From assembly GCA_902491765.1 (NCBI GenBank), contig CABUIY010000009.1, forward strand, positions 1 to 64,000: 64,000 nt of DNA. The letters are read 5' to 3'. The stretch is from an uncultured Collinsella sp. Lineage in GTDB: Bacteria > Actinomycetota > Coriobacteriia > Coriobacteriales > Coriobacteriaceae. Of this stretch, positions 42,711 to 52,139 are shown in pieces (position 1 is the stretch's first letter; every line of letters begins with the position of its first letter). Made by a program: the position numbers and the translations under genes. The notes below the pieces were generated by a model that was given only the letters and a program-made list of their open reading frames with translations, had not been told where the DNA came from and ran no database searches.

Positions 42711-42725
42711 TACAATACCCGTATG
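42711..42725 (+). promoter_or_regulatory. -10 box of a probable leaderless kinase mRNA
   Basis: TACAAT (42711-42716) ends six bases before the ATG at 42723, so transcription would begin at or next to the start codon. No ribosome site is present. The -35 is not clear. Confidence 0.5.
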
Positions 42726-43868
42726 AACAGGCTTTTCGACAAATCGATCGTTCTGGCGTGCTGTATTGCGGCCGCCATGGGCCTTGCTGTGGACGCTCAC
42801 CTGGTCGCGGCGTTTTGCCTTGGCGTTATTGCCACCTCACTGGCCGAGGTCGCACAGGGGGAACGCACCCGGCGCGCGAGCGAGACCGCGAGCTGCGCTT
42901 ACATCATCGCGGCAGTCGTCCTGCCGCCGTTTGTGCCGTTTGCGCCTCTCGCCCTCTATGACATCGCGCGGCGCGTGCGCCGTGAACGAATCTGGCCCGC
43001 GCTGGCGATTGGCGCCGTGTGTGTCTGCGCGCTTGTCGCGGACCTTCGTGGCGGCGTGCTCACCACCCGAACGCTGCTGTTAACCGCCATCCTTTCGGTT
43101 GCCGCCACGTTGCTGTCGCTGCGCGCCGCGCAGCTGGAGCGCGAACAGGAACGCATGCGTCGCATCCGCGACAAGCTGCAAGAACGCGCCCTGGCACTCG
43201 AGGCACGCAACCGTGACCTCGCCGACCGCCAGGACTACGAAGTCGAACTCGCGACGCTCGCCGAACGCGCCCGCATCGCGCGCGAGATCCACGATAACGT
43301 GGGCCACCAGCTCACGCGCGCTTCGCTTCAAACCGAAGCCCTGCGCGTGGTCCATGCCGACGAGCCCAGGGTTGCCGCCGATTTCGCCGACGTCAAACGC
43401 ACGGTTGACGAGGCGCTCCAACTCGTGCGCGCCAGCGTCCACGCGCTCAACGACAATGCCGCCGACCTTTCCGTGCAGCTCGAACGCATTGTTGAAGGTG
43501 CACGCTCGGACGGCGGCCCGCAGATTGAGCTTGAAGTTTTGGCCGAGCATGCGCCCGCAAATGTCGCCAACTGCTTTGCAGCGGTCCTGCGCGAGGCGCT
43601 CTCCAATACCATGCGCCACGCTTGCGCCCAAACCGTCACCGTACGGTGCATGGAGCATCCGTCGTTTTACCAGCTCATTGTTACCGACGATGGCGCGGGC
43701 GGGGCCCAAGCAAACGGTCGCGGCGCCGCGAAGGGCATGGGGCTTGCCTCCATGCGCGAGCGCGTCGAGGCGCTTGGCGGCACCTTCACCGCCGGCCCGC
43801 GCGCCGGCGCCGGCGGCTGGCGTGTGTTTGCCACCGTTCCCAAACAGCAAGGAGATGAGGGCCGATGA
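42723..43868 (+). CDS. Sensor histidine kinase (HisKA_3), divergent from ABC operon
   Basis: 381 residues from the ATG at 42723. About five membrane helices (1-130) are followed by a coiled coil (QLEREQERMRRIRDKLQERAL). The HisKA_3 box RIAREIHDNVGHQL has the phosphoacceptor histidine near 190, and the C-terminal ATPase domain shows DDGAGG and GLASMRERVEALGG. It lacks a large outside domain, like the intramembrane-sensing kinases (LiaS/DesK group) that watch cell-envelope stress. It overlaps the regulator gene by four bases and faces the three-gene ABC exporter, its probable target. Confidence 0.93.
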   Translation: MNRLFDKSIVLACCIAAAMGLAVDAHLVAAFCLGVIATSLAEVAQGERTRRASETASCAYIIAAVVLPPFVPFAPLALYDIARRVRRERIWPALAIGAVCVCALVADLRGGVLTTRTLLLTAILSVAATLLSLRAAQLEREQERMRRIRDKLQERALALEARNRDLADRQDYEVELATLAERARIAREIHDNVGHQLTRASLQTEALRVVHADEPRVAADFADVKRTVDEALQLVRASVHALNDNAADLSVQLERIVEGARSDGGPQIELEVLAEHAPANVANCFAAVLREALSNTMRHACAQTVTVRCMEHPSFYQLIVTDDGAGGAQANGRGAAKGMGLASMRERVEALGGTFTAGPRAGAGGWRVFATVPKQQGDEGR

Positions 43869-44494
43869 GGCTCATCGTTGTCGACGACGACCGCCTAGTG
43901 GTCGATTCGCTCAAGATTATCCTGGGTGCCCAGCCGCAGATCGAGGTGGCGGGCACCGGTGCCAACGGCAACGACGCGGTGGCACTCTACGCCGAGCACG
44001 CGCCCGACATCGCGCTGCTCGACATTCAGATGCCGGAACGCGACGGCCTATCGGCGGCGCGCGAGATCCTCGAGCGCGATCCTGCAGCACGCGTGGTGTT
44101 TCTGACAACATTCTCGGATGACGAGTACATTGTGTCGGCGCTCAAACTGGGCGCCCGCGGCTACCTGATCAAGACCGATGTCGCCGCCATTCCACCGGCG
44201 TTGGCACAGGTCATGGACGGTAAACGCGTGCTCGAGGGTAAGGCGATCGAGGATATCAACTTTGATGGGGCGGGCGTCGAGGGCGACACGACCCGCCGAC
44301 CCGCGGCCTTTGTCAGCCTGACCGACCGCGAGTTCGAAGTCGCCGAGCTCATCGCCCGCGGCCTCGACAACAAGGAGATTGCCGCCACGGCTTACATGGG
44401 CGAAGGCACCGTGCGCAACCACATCAGCTCGATCTTGGCCAAGATGGGGCTTCGCAACCGCACGCAGATCGCCATCGCCTACCTGCGGGGGTAA
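43865..44494 (+). CDS. NarL/LiaR-type response regulator
   Basis: 209 residues. The receiver has VDDDRLVV, phosphoacceptor aspartate near 53 in IALLDIQMPERDG, the threonine in FLTTFSDDEY and the lysine in YLIKTD. The LuxR helix-turn-helix (about 145-205) reads LTDREFEVAELIARGLDNKEIA. Its start overlaps the kinase stop (ATGA). It likely controls the divergent ABC exporter. Confidence 0.95.
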   Translation: MRLIVVDDDRLVVDSLKIILGAQPQIEVAGTGANGNDAVALYAEHAPDIALLDIQMPERDGLSAAREILERDPAARVVFLTTFSDDEYIVSALKLGARGYLIKTDVAAIPPALAQVMDGKRVLEGKAIEDINFDGAGVEGDTTRRPAAFVSLTDREFEVAELIARGLDNKEIAATAYMGEGTVRNHISSILAKMGLRNRTQIAIAYLRG

Positions 44495-44558
44495 TTGACC
44501 GGTGGCCGACCATTCCGGCATAGCAAAATGGCTGTTACTAGTTTAATGCCATTTTAAT

Positions 44559-44704
44559 ACTATGCCGGTTTACTACGATGAATCGCCCCTTTCCGACCAC
44601 GGCGAATCGCACGTTAGCAAAACCGCAGGTAGAGCACGTGCGGTTTCTAGAAAAACGCTGGCGTGGTCAGGAATGTCGGATTCATCGTAGTAAACCGGCA
44701 TAGT
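44559..44704. repeat. Nested palindromic element D1
   Basis: The 26-bp ends (44559-44584, starting ACTATGCCGGTTTACTACGA, and 44679-44704) are exact reverse complements. Inside lie CGACCACG/CGTGGTCA and AAACCGCA/TGCGGTTT stems. A partial copy of the outer arm (CCGGCATAGCAAAATGG) precedes it at 44515. Confidence 0.85.
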
Positions 44705-44757
44705 TTTGCTTGGGCAACCCCGCACGAGCGCCATCTCGGACCCCGCGGGACCAAAAA

Positions 44758-44788
44758 TGATCCGTTTTCCTCCGTCCCCAAGGGATCA
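44758..44788. repeat. TGATCC-arm repeat G1
   Basis: TGATCC (44758) and GGATCA (44783) enclose GTTTTCCTCCGTCCCCAAG. A relative with the same 31-base span lies at 51854-51884, on the other side of the surface-protein gene. Confidence 0.7.
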
Positions 44789-44811
44789 GCCGGAACCGCC
44801 CGCCACGAAAT

Positions 44812-44953
44812 CGGCCCATCTACTACGTTTGACTCGATACCCCTGACCATACCTTCGTTTTGAACAAAACCGCAGGCGTTCTACCTGCGGTTTTGTTTTC
44901 GCGTTTTTTAGCATGGTTGGGGGTAAGGGGCTAAACGTAGTAAATGGGCCGGT
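44812..44953. repeat. Nested palindromic element D3
   Basis: The outer arms CGGCCCATCTACTACGTTT (44812-44830) and its near reverse complement (44935-44953) differ at one position. Inner arms ACCATACC/GGTTGGGG-like lead to a hairpin with AAAACCGCAGG/CCTGCGGTTTT. It has the same architecture as 44559-44704 and 51912-52065, with different outer arms. Confidence 0.8.
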
Positions 44954-44990
44954 TTCGTGGCGAACCCTTCTCGCCTACGCACAAAAGCGC

Positions 44991-45090
44991 CGCCACGGAG
45001 GAGGGAGATACCTCCGTGGCGGCTGGGGGTGGGGGTGGGGGCTATGTTCTGGCTCCCCGCCGGCCGCCCGGGGCCTTTTGGCCCCGGGCG
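44991..45090 (-). terminator. Tandem hairpins after the surface-protein gene
   Basis: On the minus strand, first a perfect 11-bp stem (CGCCCGGGGCC with GGCCCCGGGCG, 45065-45090) starts 13 bases after the stop. A second 11-bp stem (CGCCACGGAGG arms, 44991-45021) is followed by GCGCTTTT. The second is the better terminator. Confidence 0.65.
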
Positions 45091-45102
45091 CTGCCAGCGT
45101 GC

Positions 45103-48100
45103 CTAGCGCTTACGGATACCCCAGACCAGGGCTCCAACGCCGGCCATGGCAATGACGAATGCCATGAGCAGTGCGGCGGCCTGCTGGTCACCCGTGGTGG
45201 GCAGGAAACCCTTGACCGTCTTGACGATGTTCGTCACGGTCTTGGGCGTGCCGGGATCGGGCGTCGGCACGGGCGTCTCGGGCTTCTTGTACGCGTTGTT
45301 GAACACGATACCCTCGACGCTCTTGTCGCCCTTGGTAAAGGCGACGTTCGCCTTGAGGTTGCCCTCGCCGTCGTCGACCACGTTGACGGTCGCGGTAAAG
45401 ACGGACTTGTCGTAGGTCATACCGGCCTCGTCGCCCTTGACCTCGCTGATGGTGTAGGCGTACGTACCAGGCTCGTCGTACTCGAACTTGTCGAAGTCGA
45501 TCTTGCCGTCGGCATCGTTGGTAACCGTAGACTCGATGTCCTCGCCAACGAGCTTAAAGCTAAACTCGTCCTTCTTGAGCTCGCGTCCCTCGAGCACCTT
45601 GATGGCGCCGATGGAAACCTGCGTGGGCATGGCGTGGTACTTGTTGGTAAAGCCAGCCGACTCGGTGGTTCCCTCGAGCTTGTGCGTCGCGGTCAGCGTG
45701 CCGTCACCATTGTCGGAGACGGTGGTCACGACGGTGTAGGTCGCGCTGTCATAGGTGACGCCCTTGTACAGGCCGAGCGCGTTGGGGCAAGCCTCGCGCA
45801 GCGTGTACGTGTGCGTGCCGGGTGCCTCGTAGCGGATCGGGCTCAGCGTAACGGTGCCGTTGGCGTCGTTGGTGCCGCTAGCGACAACCACGCCGTCCTC
45901 GAGCAGATCAAACGTGAACTCGCCAGCCGCAAGGTCGCGTCCGGTCAGACGCTTGACGGTCTTGACCTGATCGGTCACGACAGAATCGGTAGGTGCCACG
46001 CCGTACGTGTTGGTGAACGTAAAGGCCGCACCGTCGCCGCCGTCGCGCTTGACGATCAGAAGTCCAGCACCGTCATCGGTCACGGTGTAGGAAACCTTGC
46101 GCGTGGCGTTGGTGTCGTTGGTCACGCCAGGGGCGCTACCGGACTCGGTCACCGTATAGGTAAAGGTGTGCGAGCGCGGAGCAGCGGGCTCGGACTCGTC
46201 GCTGGGCTCGTCGGTGTTGGCATCAGCGTCGGCGTCGGCCTCTTCAGCCTCTGCCTCGTCGGCCTCAGCCTCGTCAGCTTCGTCTGCCTCGGCCTTATCG
46301 GTCGCATCGTCCGTCACACCCAGGGCGCGGTTGAGGTCCTCGAGCGTAAAGTGGATCTTGCCAAAGTCCACGTTGCCGGCCGCGTCGTTGGTTGCGGTCG
46401 TGCGCTCGGGCATCGGGGCACCCGCCTCGTCAGCGGTCACGGTAAAGGTAAACTTACCCGCGATGTCGGCCGGGGCCAGGCCCTCGGCTGCCTGGAGCTT
46501 CTTGGTGCCGATGAGTGCGGCATCCACGGCCTCGGCGCCGTAGACGTTTTCGAACAAGGGCTCGACGCCACCGTAGTCGACCGTTGCCGTCAGGGTACCG
46601 TCACCGTTGTCGACAACGATAACCTTAAAGCCAAAGCTCCACGTTGTAGCGGAAACGCCATTCGGCAGCCCGAATAAATCTTCGTAGGCCGTGTAGTTAA
46701 TGGTCCAAGCGAGCTTACCGTCCTTGTCGGTACGATGGGCAAGCCCAGCCGCCTCAAGATTGGCAAGCATCTCGGTGTCGTAGTGCAGCGCATCAAAGCT
46801 CACATGCCCGCCGATATTAGGCTTGAGGTTTTCGTAGCCCACAAGCTCGCCCTGATAGGCAATGCCGAACCAGAACTCGCCGTCGGCCATCGGACGACCG
46901 GTCAGGGTCTTGGTGGCGACAACCTGAGCAGCGGTACCACCAGGCGTATTGGTCGTAGCGCTGTAGCTGTTGTGGAACGGAACCAGGGCACTCTCGACCT
47001 TGTTCTCACCGCTCTTGTGGACCGTCGTATGCGTACCCTCGGGACCGCCGGAGACGGTCGTCGTGGCGGTAAGCGTACCGGCACCGTCATCGGCGACGGC
47101 GATCGTCACGGTACGCACGGCGTCGTCGTAGGTGTAACCGGGCTTGCCGTCATTCTTCTCGGCTACGGTGTACGTGAAGGTCTTGCCGGCGTCAGCCTGC
47201 GTAAACTTGACCTCATGGCCAGCCAGGATGTCGATCAGGCCGACCGTTGCCTCTGCCGTCGCAGGGGACTTGAAGTTGTTGGCTCCGGGCAGCAGGCCAA
47301 GCGCGTTGGCCGAGGCCTCGTCGGCAGGCGTCACGGTAAACGTGAACTGACCCTCGGTCATAGGACGTCCGGAGAGGCTCTTGCTGAGCTTGAGGCCGCC
47401 GGCCGCGGTGTAGTTAAGCTCAGTGCGGTACGTGTTGGTGAAGCGTCCGTTTTCCTTCTTGGTGACATTGGCGGTCAGCTTGCCCTCGCCGTCCTCAGTC
47501 ACGGTCACTTCGGCGGTCGCGACATGCCCGTCATACGCCATGCCGGCCGCGTTACCCGCGTTCTCGCGGATCTCGTACGTGTAGGTTCCGGCAGCCGTGT
47601 AGCGGATCTTGCCGAACTTGACGGCAGCGATGCCATCCTTCGCATCGTGCTTGTTCACGGTCACGGTTGCAGGATCGGGCAGCGGGGTGCCCTCGGCGGC
47701 GGTGATGGTAAAGCTGAACTCGTCGGAGTCCGTCCAGTCGCGACCGTCGATAGCCTTACTCAGATCAAAGTCGAGCTCTGCGTCGAGCGGGGTCACGCTG
47801 TAGGTGTTCTTGAAGGTCGCAGCCGTGGCGTCCTTCAGGACATGCTCAGCCTTGAGCGTGCCATCGCCCTTGTCGGTAATGGTGGTCTCGATGGTGTACT
47901 TGGCGTCGCCGTACGTGATGCCCTTGCTGGTGGTTCCGCCGTTGACCTCGCGCAGCGTGTAGGTATGCTTGCCGGCCTCGGTGTACTTCACGGCGTTCAT
48001 CGTGATGTTGCCTTCGGCATTGTTGGTGCCGGTGGCGACGACCTTGGCGTCCTCGCCCTCGCCCTCGACGAGCTCGAAGGAGAACTCGCCGTCCTTGAGG

Positions 48101-51100
48101 TCGCGCCCGGTCAGGAACTTGGTCGCGGTGACCTGGTCGGTGACACTGAACTCGCCAGGATTCGGCTTGTAGCTGTTGTTGAACTTCGCCTCGTCGGCTC
48201 CATTCAGCTCATGCTTTACCACGAGCTCACCCTTGCCGTTGTCGGTGACGGTCGTCTCGATGGTGTAGGTCTTGCCGTCGTAGGTGATGCCGTTGCCGGC
48301 GTCGCCCGGGACCTCGCGCAGCGTGTAGGTGTGCTTGCCGGCAGCGGTGTACTCGATGGGGCTCATCGTGATCTTGCCGCGGGCGTCGTTCTTGCCGGTG
48401 GCGACGACATCGTTACCCTCGACGAGCTCGAAGGAGAACTCGCCTTCCTTGAGGTCGCGCCCGGTCAGGAACTTGGTCGCGGTGATCTGGTCGGTGACAC
48501 TGGAGCTCTTGGGGGCCACCGTGTAGGTATTCTCGAAGATCGCCTCGTCGGCGTTCTGCAGCTTGTGCTCCACGCTAAGGGCGCCGTCGCCGTTGTCCTT
48601 GACGATGGTCACGATAGTGTACTCAGAGGTGCTGTAGGTAATGCCGTTTTCGGTGGCGCCGGCCTTGGTCTCGCGCAGCATGTAGGTGTGCTCGCCAGCC
48701 GCGGTGTAGGTGACGGAATCCATCACGATCTTGCCGTCGGCATTGTTGGTGCCGGTGGCGACTACGTTATTGCCCTCGACGAGCTCAAAACGGAACTCGC
48801 CGGCCTTGAGGTCGCGGCCGGTCAGGACCTTGGTCGCCTTGATCTTGTCGGTGACGCTGGACTTGTTCGGTGCAGTGTTGTACTTGTTCTCAAAGCGTGC
48901 TGTCTCGGGACCCTCGAGCGTATGGGTCACCTTAAGCGTACCGTCGCCGTTGTCGATGACGCTCGTCTTGATGGTGTAGTTCGTCTTATCGTACGTGATC
49001 CCGTTGCTCAGCCCCGCCTCGTTGGGGAGCTTCTCGCGCAGCGTGTAGGTGTGGGTGCCGGGCTTGTCGTAAGTGATCTTGTCCATGACAATCGTGCCGT
49101 CGGCAGCGTTAGTGCCCTTGGCAACGACCTTGTCGCCCTCGACGAGCTCGAAGGAGAACTCACCCTCCTTGAGGTCGCGGCCGTCCAGGACCTTGGTCGC
49201 GGTGATCTGGTCCTCGACAGGCTTCACGCTATAGGTGTTCTTGAACTCGGTCTCGCCCGAGATCTTTTCAACGTCAGCCTTAAGCCCACCCGTGGCCTTA
49301 ACCGTCACGGTCACTTTGAACGTGGCAACGTTATCGCTGTAGGTGATGCCGCCGGCGTCGCCCTTGACCTCGCGGACCTCATAGGTGTACTCGCCCGGCT
49401 TGTTGAAGGTGATCTTGCCGAAGTCGATGGCAGCCTTGCCCTGGTCCAGGTCAGCCTTGCGCACGGTCGCAGTCCTAGCCGCAGGCATCGGGGCACCGTT
49501 CTCGGACGTCAGCCCAAACTCAAACGTGTCCCCCTTCGTCCAGTCGCGGCCCTCGAGCACCTTGGTCAGACCAAAGCTAGCCTTGGTGTCCACCGTTGCC
49601 GGCGTCACGTTAAAGCTGATCTTGCCGTTGTTGCCCAGGTAGGAATTGACATGCGTCGCGGTCGCCTTGGCGGACACGTTGTTCCACTTGGGGTTGAGAA
49701 CGTCGGTCGCGGTACCAGTGTTGTTGCCGCCCACGCTCTTCTTGGTGGTATGGAGTTCGTCGATAAAGGCCAGACGCGCGGTTCCCACGCTAAACGAAAG
49801 GTTGCCGTCCTCGTCGGCAACAATAGCGCCGTCAAACTTCGCAGCGTCGCCGCCGATAAACTCGATGACGGCAGAGGCGGGCTTGGCCTCGCCGTTTTCG
49901 CCCTGCTCCTCAAACTCATCCTTGTAGTAATAGGTGCCGGTTTCTGCCAGTGAATTCTTTGCAGGCTGTGTGCAGTCCTTGTCCGTGTAAATGGGAGTCT
50001 GCTTCTGGAAGTAATAGTAGCGGTTGGTGTCGGCCGGCTCAAAGGTCGCAACCGTATTGCCCAGATCGCCGGCAGCCCACTTGTTCGCGTAGAAATTCAC
50101 GGTCTTGGCGCCGTTGGCAACGGTCGTATTGTTCTCGATGTAATCCTTGAGCCCCGTTACCTTCTCGGGCGTAAACAGGTTGTCGAGCGCAGTGCTCTTC
50201 ACGCTCGAGGTGTACTTCACGCGGATAGGCTGAGCGCTGTCGACCGAAAGCTTGCCGTCTACGGTCTTAAAGTGACTCAGCGGAATCAACGACGCAGGAA
50301 TATTGACCGTTACGATATCGCCCTTCTGGGGATTGTCATCGCCGGCGCGCTGCACGGTGATGAGCAGGTCTTTTGCCTTGCCGGCAAACTCGTAGGTGTC
50401 GGTATTGGTCTCTTTGTTGACCGTCTTGCTCGCCTTGGTGAACGGCGTGCCGTTGATGACGACCTCGGTGAAGCTGTCGACCTGCATAAAGTCGCCCAGC
50501 TCGTCGGTAAACGTGATGTAGCCGGACTTGGTCTCGTCGTAGCCCTTATGGATTTCGGTCGGATAAGGCGCCTCCGATGTGATGGCCTGCGAGATGTCGT
50601 CGAAAACCTTCTTGAGTTCTTCTGCATTGGTCGCCGACTTGTAGTAGTCGGAGTATTCCGCGCGTGTGCCATGAGTATCCCATGCCGTGGCATTGGGGTA
50701 GTTGCTCGAAACGGCCTGCATGAACTTGTTCTCTTTTTGGCTTTTTCCCGAATCCTGGATACCAGCACTGGGGTTCGCGCCATCAAAGATGCCGATGGTA
50801 TAAACGGTGGCCTTGCCGTCCTTCATATTCTTAGCAGCTGTCACGGCAGCGTTGGCGACACCCGCATCGAATTTATTTTGCTTTGTTGGCGTACCGTCGG
50901 TAAAGAACACAATAATCTTCTTGGCGTCTTTGCGACCATAAGTGGTAGTGATTTTCTCGGCCAGCTCTAGGCCATAGTCGGCGCGCGTGGCGCCGGCAGG
51001 CTGAATTTTATTAATTGTATTCTTCTTGAGATCATCCGCATTGCTGCCGGAACAGTAGGTCAATTCTTTCATAACCTGGGTGTAATTGTAGGAGTACCCT

Positions 51101-51672
51101 CCGTCGCGATACATATTGTTGCCGATATCGTTGGACTTCTTGCCCGCAAACTTAACAATGGCAACCCTATGCTGCCTATCGACGCCCTCGATGCTCTCAT
51201 TTTGTTTTGCGATGGTATCGATAAAGCTGTTCGCAGCGTTCTTCAGTGCATCGATACGCTTGGTGCGATCTCCGCCACCCATAGGATCATCCATCGAGCC
51301 AGATGCATCCAGCACCATCACGATGTCGAGCGGCGTAGTAACCGTCACGGTTGAATTAGACGTCGAGGACATGGCCGAAAGCGTGGTCAGAAAATCCGAC
51401 TCCTCGTTTTCCTCAGTTGCCTCGACCGTCTTGTCGGTCCAGATTCGGCCGACGTTTTGAGTCGTTACTTTATTACCGTTGTGACCAGCCGCCCAGATTT
51501 CCCAGCGTCCGCTGGTGTCGGGATCGACGACGACCTTTCCGCTCATTGTCGGTCCGTCCATTCCTGTGCTGGACCTGGCGTTGGCCTCGGGCAGCATGGC
51601 AAATGCTGCAGCCGGCAATACCAGCACTACGGCCAGCATCACCGCCAAGAGACCCCTCGTGTACTTACTCAT
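45103..51672 (-). CDS. Giant LPXTG surface protein with VWA domain and 11 FctA-like repeats
   Basis: 2189 residues. A signal peptide (1-33) leads to a von Willebrand A domain (about 105-345; MIDAS motif DASGS near 119, then TDGTP) and a pilus-tip-like region (about 345-690). Eleven Spy0128/FctA-type repeats of 105-175 residues follow (about 690-2125). Most show lysine in TATKxLxGRDL, glutamate in TYTLRE and asparagine in FxNxY, the set that forms internal isopeptide bonds. A proline linker, LPTTGD sorting signal, membrane helix and RKR tail end the protein. It is attached to peptidoglycan by a sortase; none is encoded here. An adhesin or fibre role is inferred. ATG follows AGAAGGGAG. Confidence 0.95.
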   Translation of the reverse strand: MSKYTRGLLAVMLAVVLVLPAAAFAMLPEANARSSTGMDGPTMSGKVVVDPDTSGRWEIWAAGHNGNKVTTQNVGRIWTDKTVEATEENEESDFLTTLSAMSSTSNSTVTVTTPLDIVMVLDASGSMDDPMGGGDRTKRIDALKNAANSFIDTIAKQNESIEGVDRQHRVAIVKFAGKKSNDIGNNMYRDGGYSYNYTQVMKELTYCSGSNADDLKKNTINKIQPAGATRADYGLELAEKITTTYGRKDAKKIIVFFTDGTPTKQNKFDAGVANAAVTAAKNMKDGKATVYTIGIFDGANPSAGIQDSGKSQKENKFMQAVSSNYPNATAWDTHGTRAEYSDYYKSATNAEELKKVFDDISQAITSEAPYPTEIHKGYDETKSGYITFTDELGDFMQVDSFTEVVINGTPFTKASKTVNKETNTDTYEFAGKAKDLLITVQRAGDDNPQKGDIVTVNIPASLIPLSHFKTVDGKLSVDSAQPIRVKYTSSVKSTALDNLFTPEKVTGLKDYIENNTTVANGAKTVNFYANKWAAGDLGNTVATFEPADTNRYYYFQKQTPIYTDKDCTQPAKNSLAETGTYYYKDEFEEQGENGEAKPASAVIEFIGGDAAKFDGAIVADEDGNLSFSVGTARLAFIDELHTTKKSVGGNNTGTATDVLNPKWNNVSAKATATHVNSYLGNNGKISFNVTPATVDTKASFGLTKVLEGRDWTKGDTFEFGLTSENGAPMPAARTATVRKADLDQGKAAIDFGKITFNKPGEYTYEVREVKGDAGGITYSDNVATFKVTVTVKATGGLKADVEKISGETEFKNTYSVKPVEDQITATKVLDGRDLKEGEFSFELVEGDKVVAKGTNAADGTIVMDKITYDKPGTHTYTLREKLPNEAGLSNGITYDKTNYTIKTSVIDNGDGTLKVTHTLEGPETARFENKYNTAPNKSSVTDKIKATKVLTGRDLKAGEFRFELVEGNNVVATGTNNADGKIVMDSVTYTAAGEHTYMLRETKAGATENGITYSTSEYTIVTIVKDNGDGALSVEHKLQNADEAIFENTYTVAPKSSSVTDQITATKFLTGRDLKEGEFSFELVEGNDVVATGKNDARGKITMSPIEYTAAGKHTYTLREVPGDAGNGITYDGKTYTIETTVTDNGKGELVVKHELNGADEAKFNNSYKPNPGEFSVTDQVTATKFLTGRDLKDGEFSFELVEGEGEDAKVVATGTNNAEGNITMNAVKYTEAGKHTYTLREVNGGTTSKGITYGDAKYTIETTITDKGDGTLKAEHVLKDATAATFKNTYSVTPLDAELDFDLSKAIDGRDWTDSDEFSFTITAAEGTPLPDPATVTVNKHDAKDGIAAVKFGKIRYTAAGTYTYEIRENAGNAAGMAYDGHVATAEVTVTEDGEGKLTANVTKKENGRFTNTYRTELNYTAAGGLKLSKSLSGRPMTEGQFTFTVTPADEASANALGLLPGANNFKSPATAEATVGLIDILAGHEVKFTQADAGKTFTYTVAEKNDGKPGYTYDDAVRTVTIAVADDGAGTLTATTTVSGGPEGTHTTVHKSGENKVESALVPFHNSYSATTNTPGGTAAQVVATKTLTGRPMADGEFWFGIAYQGELVGYENLKPNIGGHVSFDALHYDTEMLANLEAAGLAHRTDKDGKLAWTINYTAYEDLFGLPNGVSATTWSFGFKVIVVDNGDGTLTATVDYGGVEPLFENVYGAEAVDAALIGTKKLQAAEGLAPADIAGKFTFTVTADEAGAPMPERTTATNDAAGNVDFGKIHFTLEDLNRALGVTDDATDKAEADEADEAEADEAEAEEADADADANTDEPSDESEPAAPRSHTFTYTVTESGSAPGVTNDTNATRKVSYTVTDDGAGLLIVKRDGGDGAAFTFTNTYGVAPTDSVVTDQVKTVKRLTGRDLAAGEFTFDLLEDGVVVASGTNDANGTVTLSPIRYEAPGTHTYTLREACPNALGLYKGVTYDSATYTVVTTVSDNGDGTLTATHKLEGTTESAGFTNKYHAMPTQVSIGAIKVLEGRELKKDEFSFKLVGEDIESTVTNDADGKIDFDKFEYDEPGTYAYTISEVKGDEAGMTYDKSVFTATVNVVDDGEGNLKANVAFTKGDKSVEGIVFNNAYKKPETPVPTPDPGTPKTVTNIVKTVKGFLPTTGDQQAAALLMAFVIAMAGVGALVWGIRKR

Positions 51673-51853
51673 CGCGTCTCCCTTCTCGCAGGCTCAAACC
51701 TTGCATCAGCCTAAAGTTACGAAATGAGACACAATTAGGGCAGGTGACACATGTTCCAGATTCGGTTTTGAGCGTGAGACAAATGTCTCACCAAAGTTGA
51801 GACACGGCGTTTTCGCAGGAAAACGGGTGCGACTCGGAGCCATCAGGCAAAAA

Positions 51854-51884
51854 TGACCCACTTTCCTCCGTCCTTGGGGGATCA
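51854..51884. repeat. TGACCC-arm repeat G2
   Basis: TGACCC...GGGATCA around a CTTTCCTCCGTCCTTGG core; the same span and core as G1 at 44758-44788. Confidence 0.65.
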
Positions 51885-51911
51885 GGAGCTGTTACGGGTA
51901 TGGTGCCATTT

Positions 51912-52065
51912 CAAAACTATGCCGGATTACGGGGCAAAAGTCGGGGCCCTCATCCATACCCTCATTTTTTGAAAAACGGCAGGCTATCTACCTGCGGTTT
52001 TGTTTTTGCGATTTTCTGTATGGTCGGAGATTCGCTATCCAGCCCCGTAATCCGGCATAGTTTTG
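51912..52065. repeat. Nested palindromic element D2
   Basis: The 23-bp outer arms (51912-51934, CAAAACTATGCCGGATTACG start, and 52043-52065) are exact reverse complements. The inside contains CATACC/GGTATG-like arms and a hairpin near 51977-52001 (AACGGCAGG/CCTGCGGTT). It is a relative of the elements at 44.6 and 44.8 kb. Confidence 0.85.
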
Positions 52066-52139
52066 TTCGTGGCGGCCCAACCGCGCGTTTAAGCGCGGGG
52101 CCGATGGGGCATTTTTGCCCCACCGGCCCTATTCCAGCG

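Larger units (their letters stand above)
44495..45102. other. Repeat-rich intergenic region before the surface protein's 3' end
   Basis: 608 bases between convergent genes with no coding sequence that I can support. It contains palindromic elements at 44559-44704, 44758-44788 and 44812-44953, then two hairpins at 44991-45021 and 45065-45090. Confidence 0.8.
51673..52139. other. Upstream region of the surface protein with repeats
   Basis: 467 bases. The half next to the surface protein includes TGAGAC motifs (51722-51805: ATGAGACACAA, GTGAGACAAATG, TGTCTCACC, TTGAGACACGG) that could be operator half-sites. The other half holds repeats G2 and D2. Confidence 0.6.

Noticed and set aside
46735..49953. 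A 1072-codon open frame on the plus strand inside the surface-protein gene
   Set aside because: It is antisense to a repeat-containing gene with a signal peptide, VWA domain and sorting signal. High GC and repeated codons keep the antisense frame open, and its product has no recognisable domain.
45103..51672. Pilus operon with its own sortase
   Set aside because: The surface gene stands alone; no sortase or second pilin gene lies on either side.
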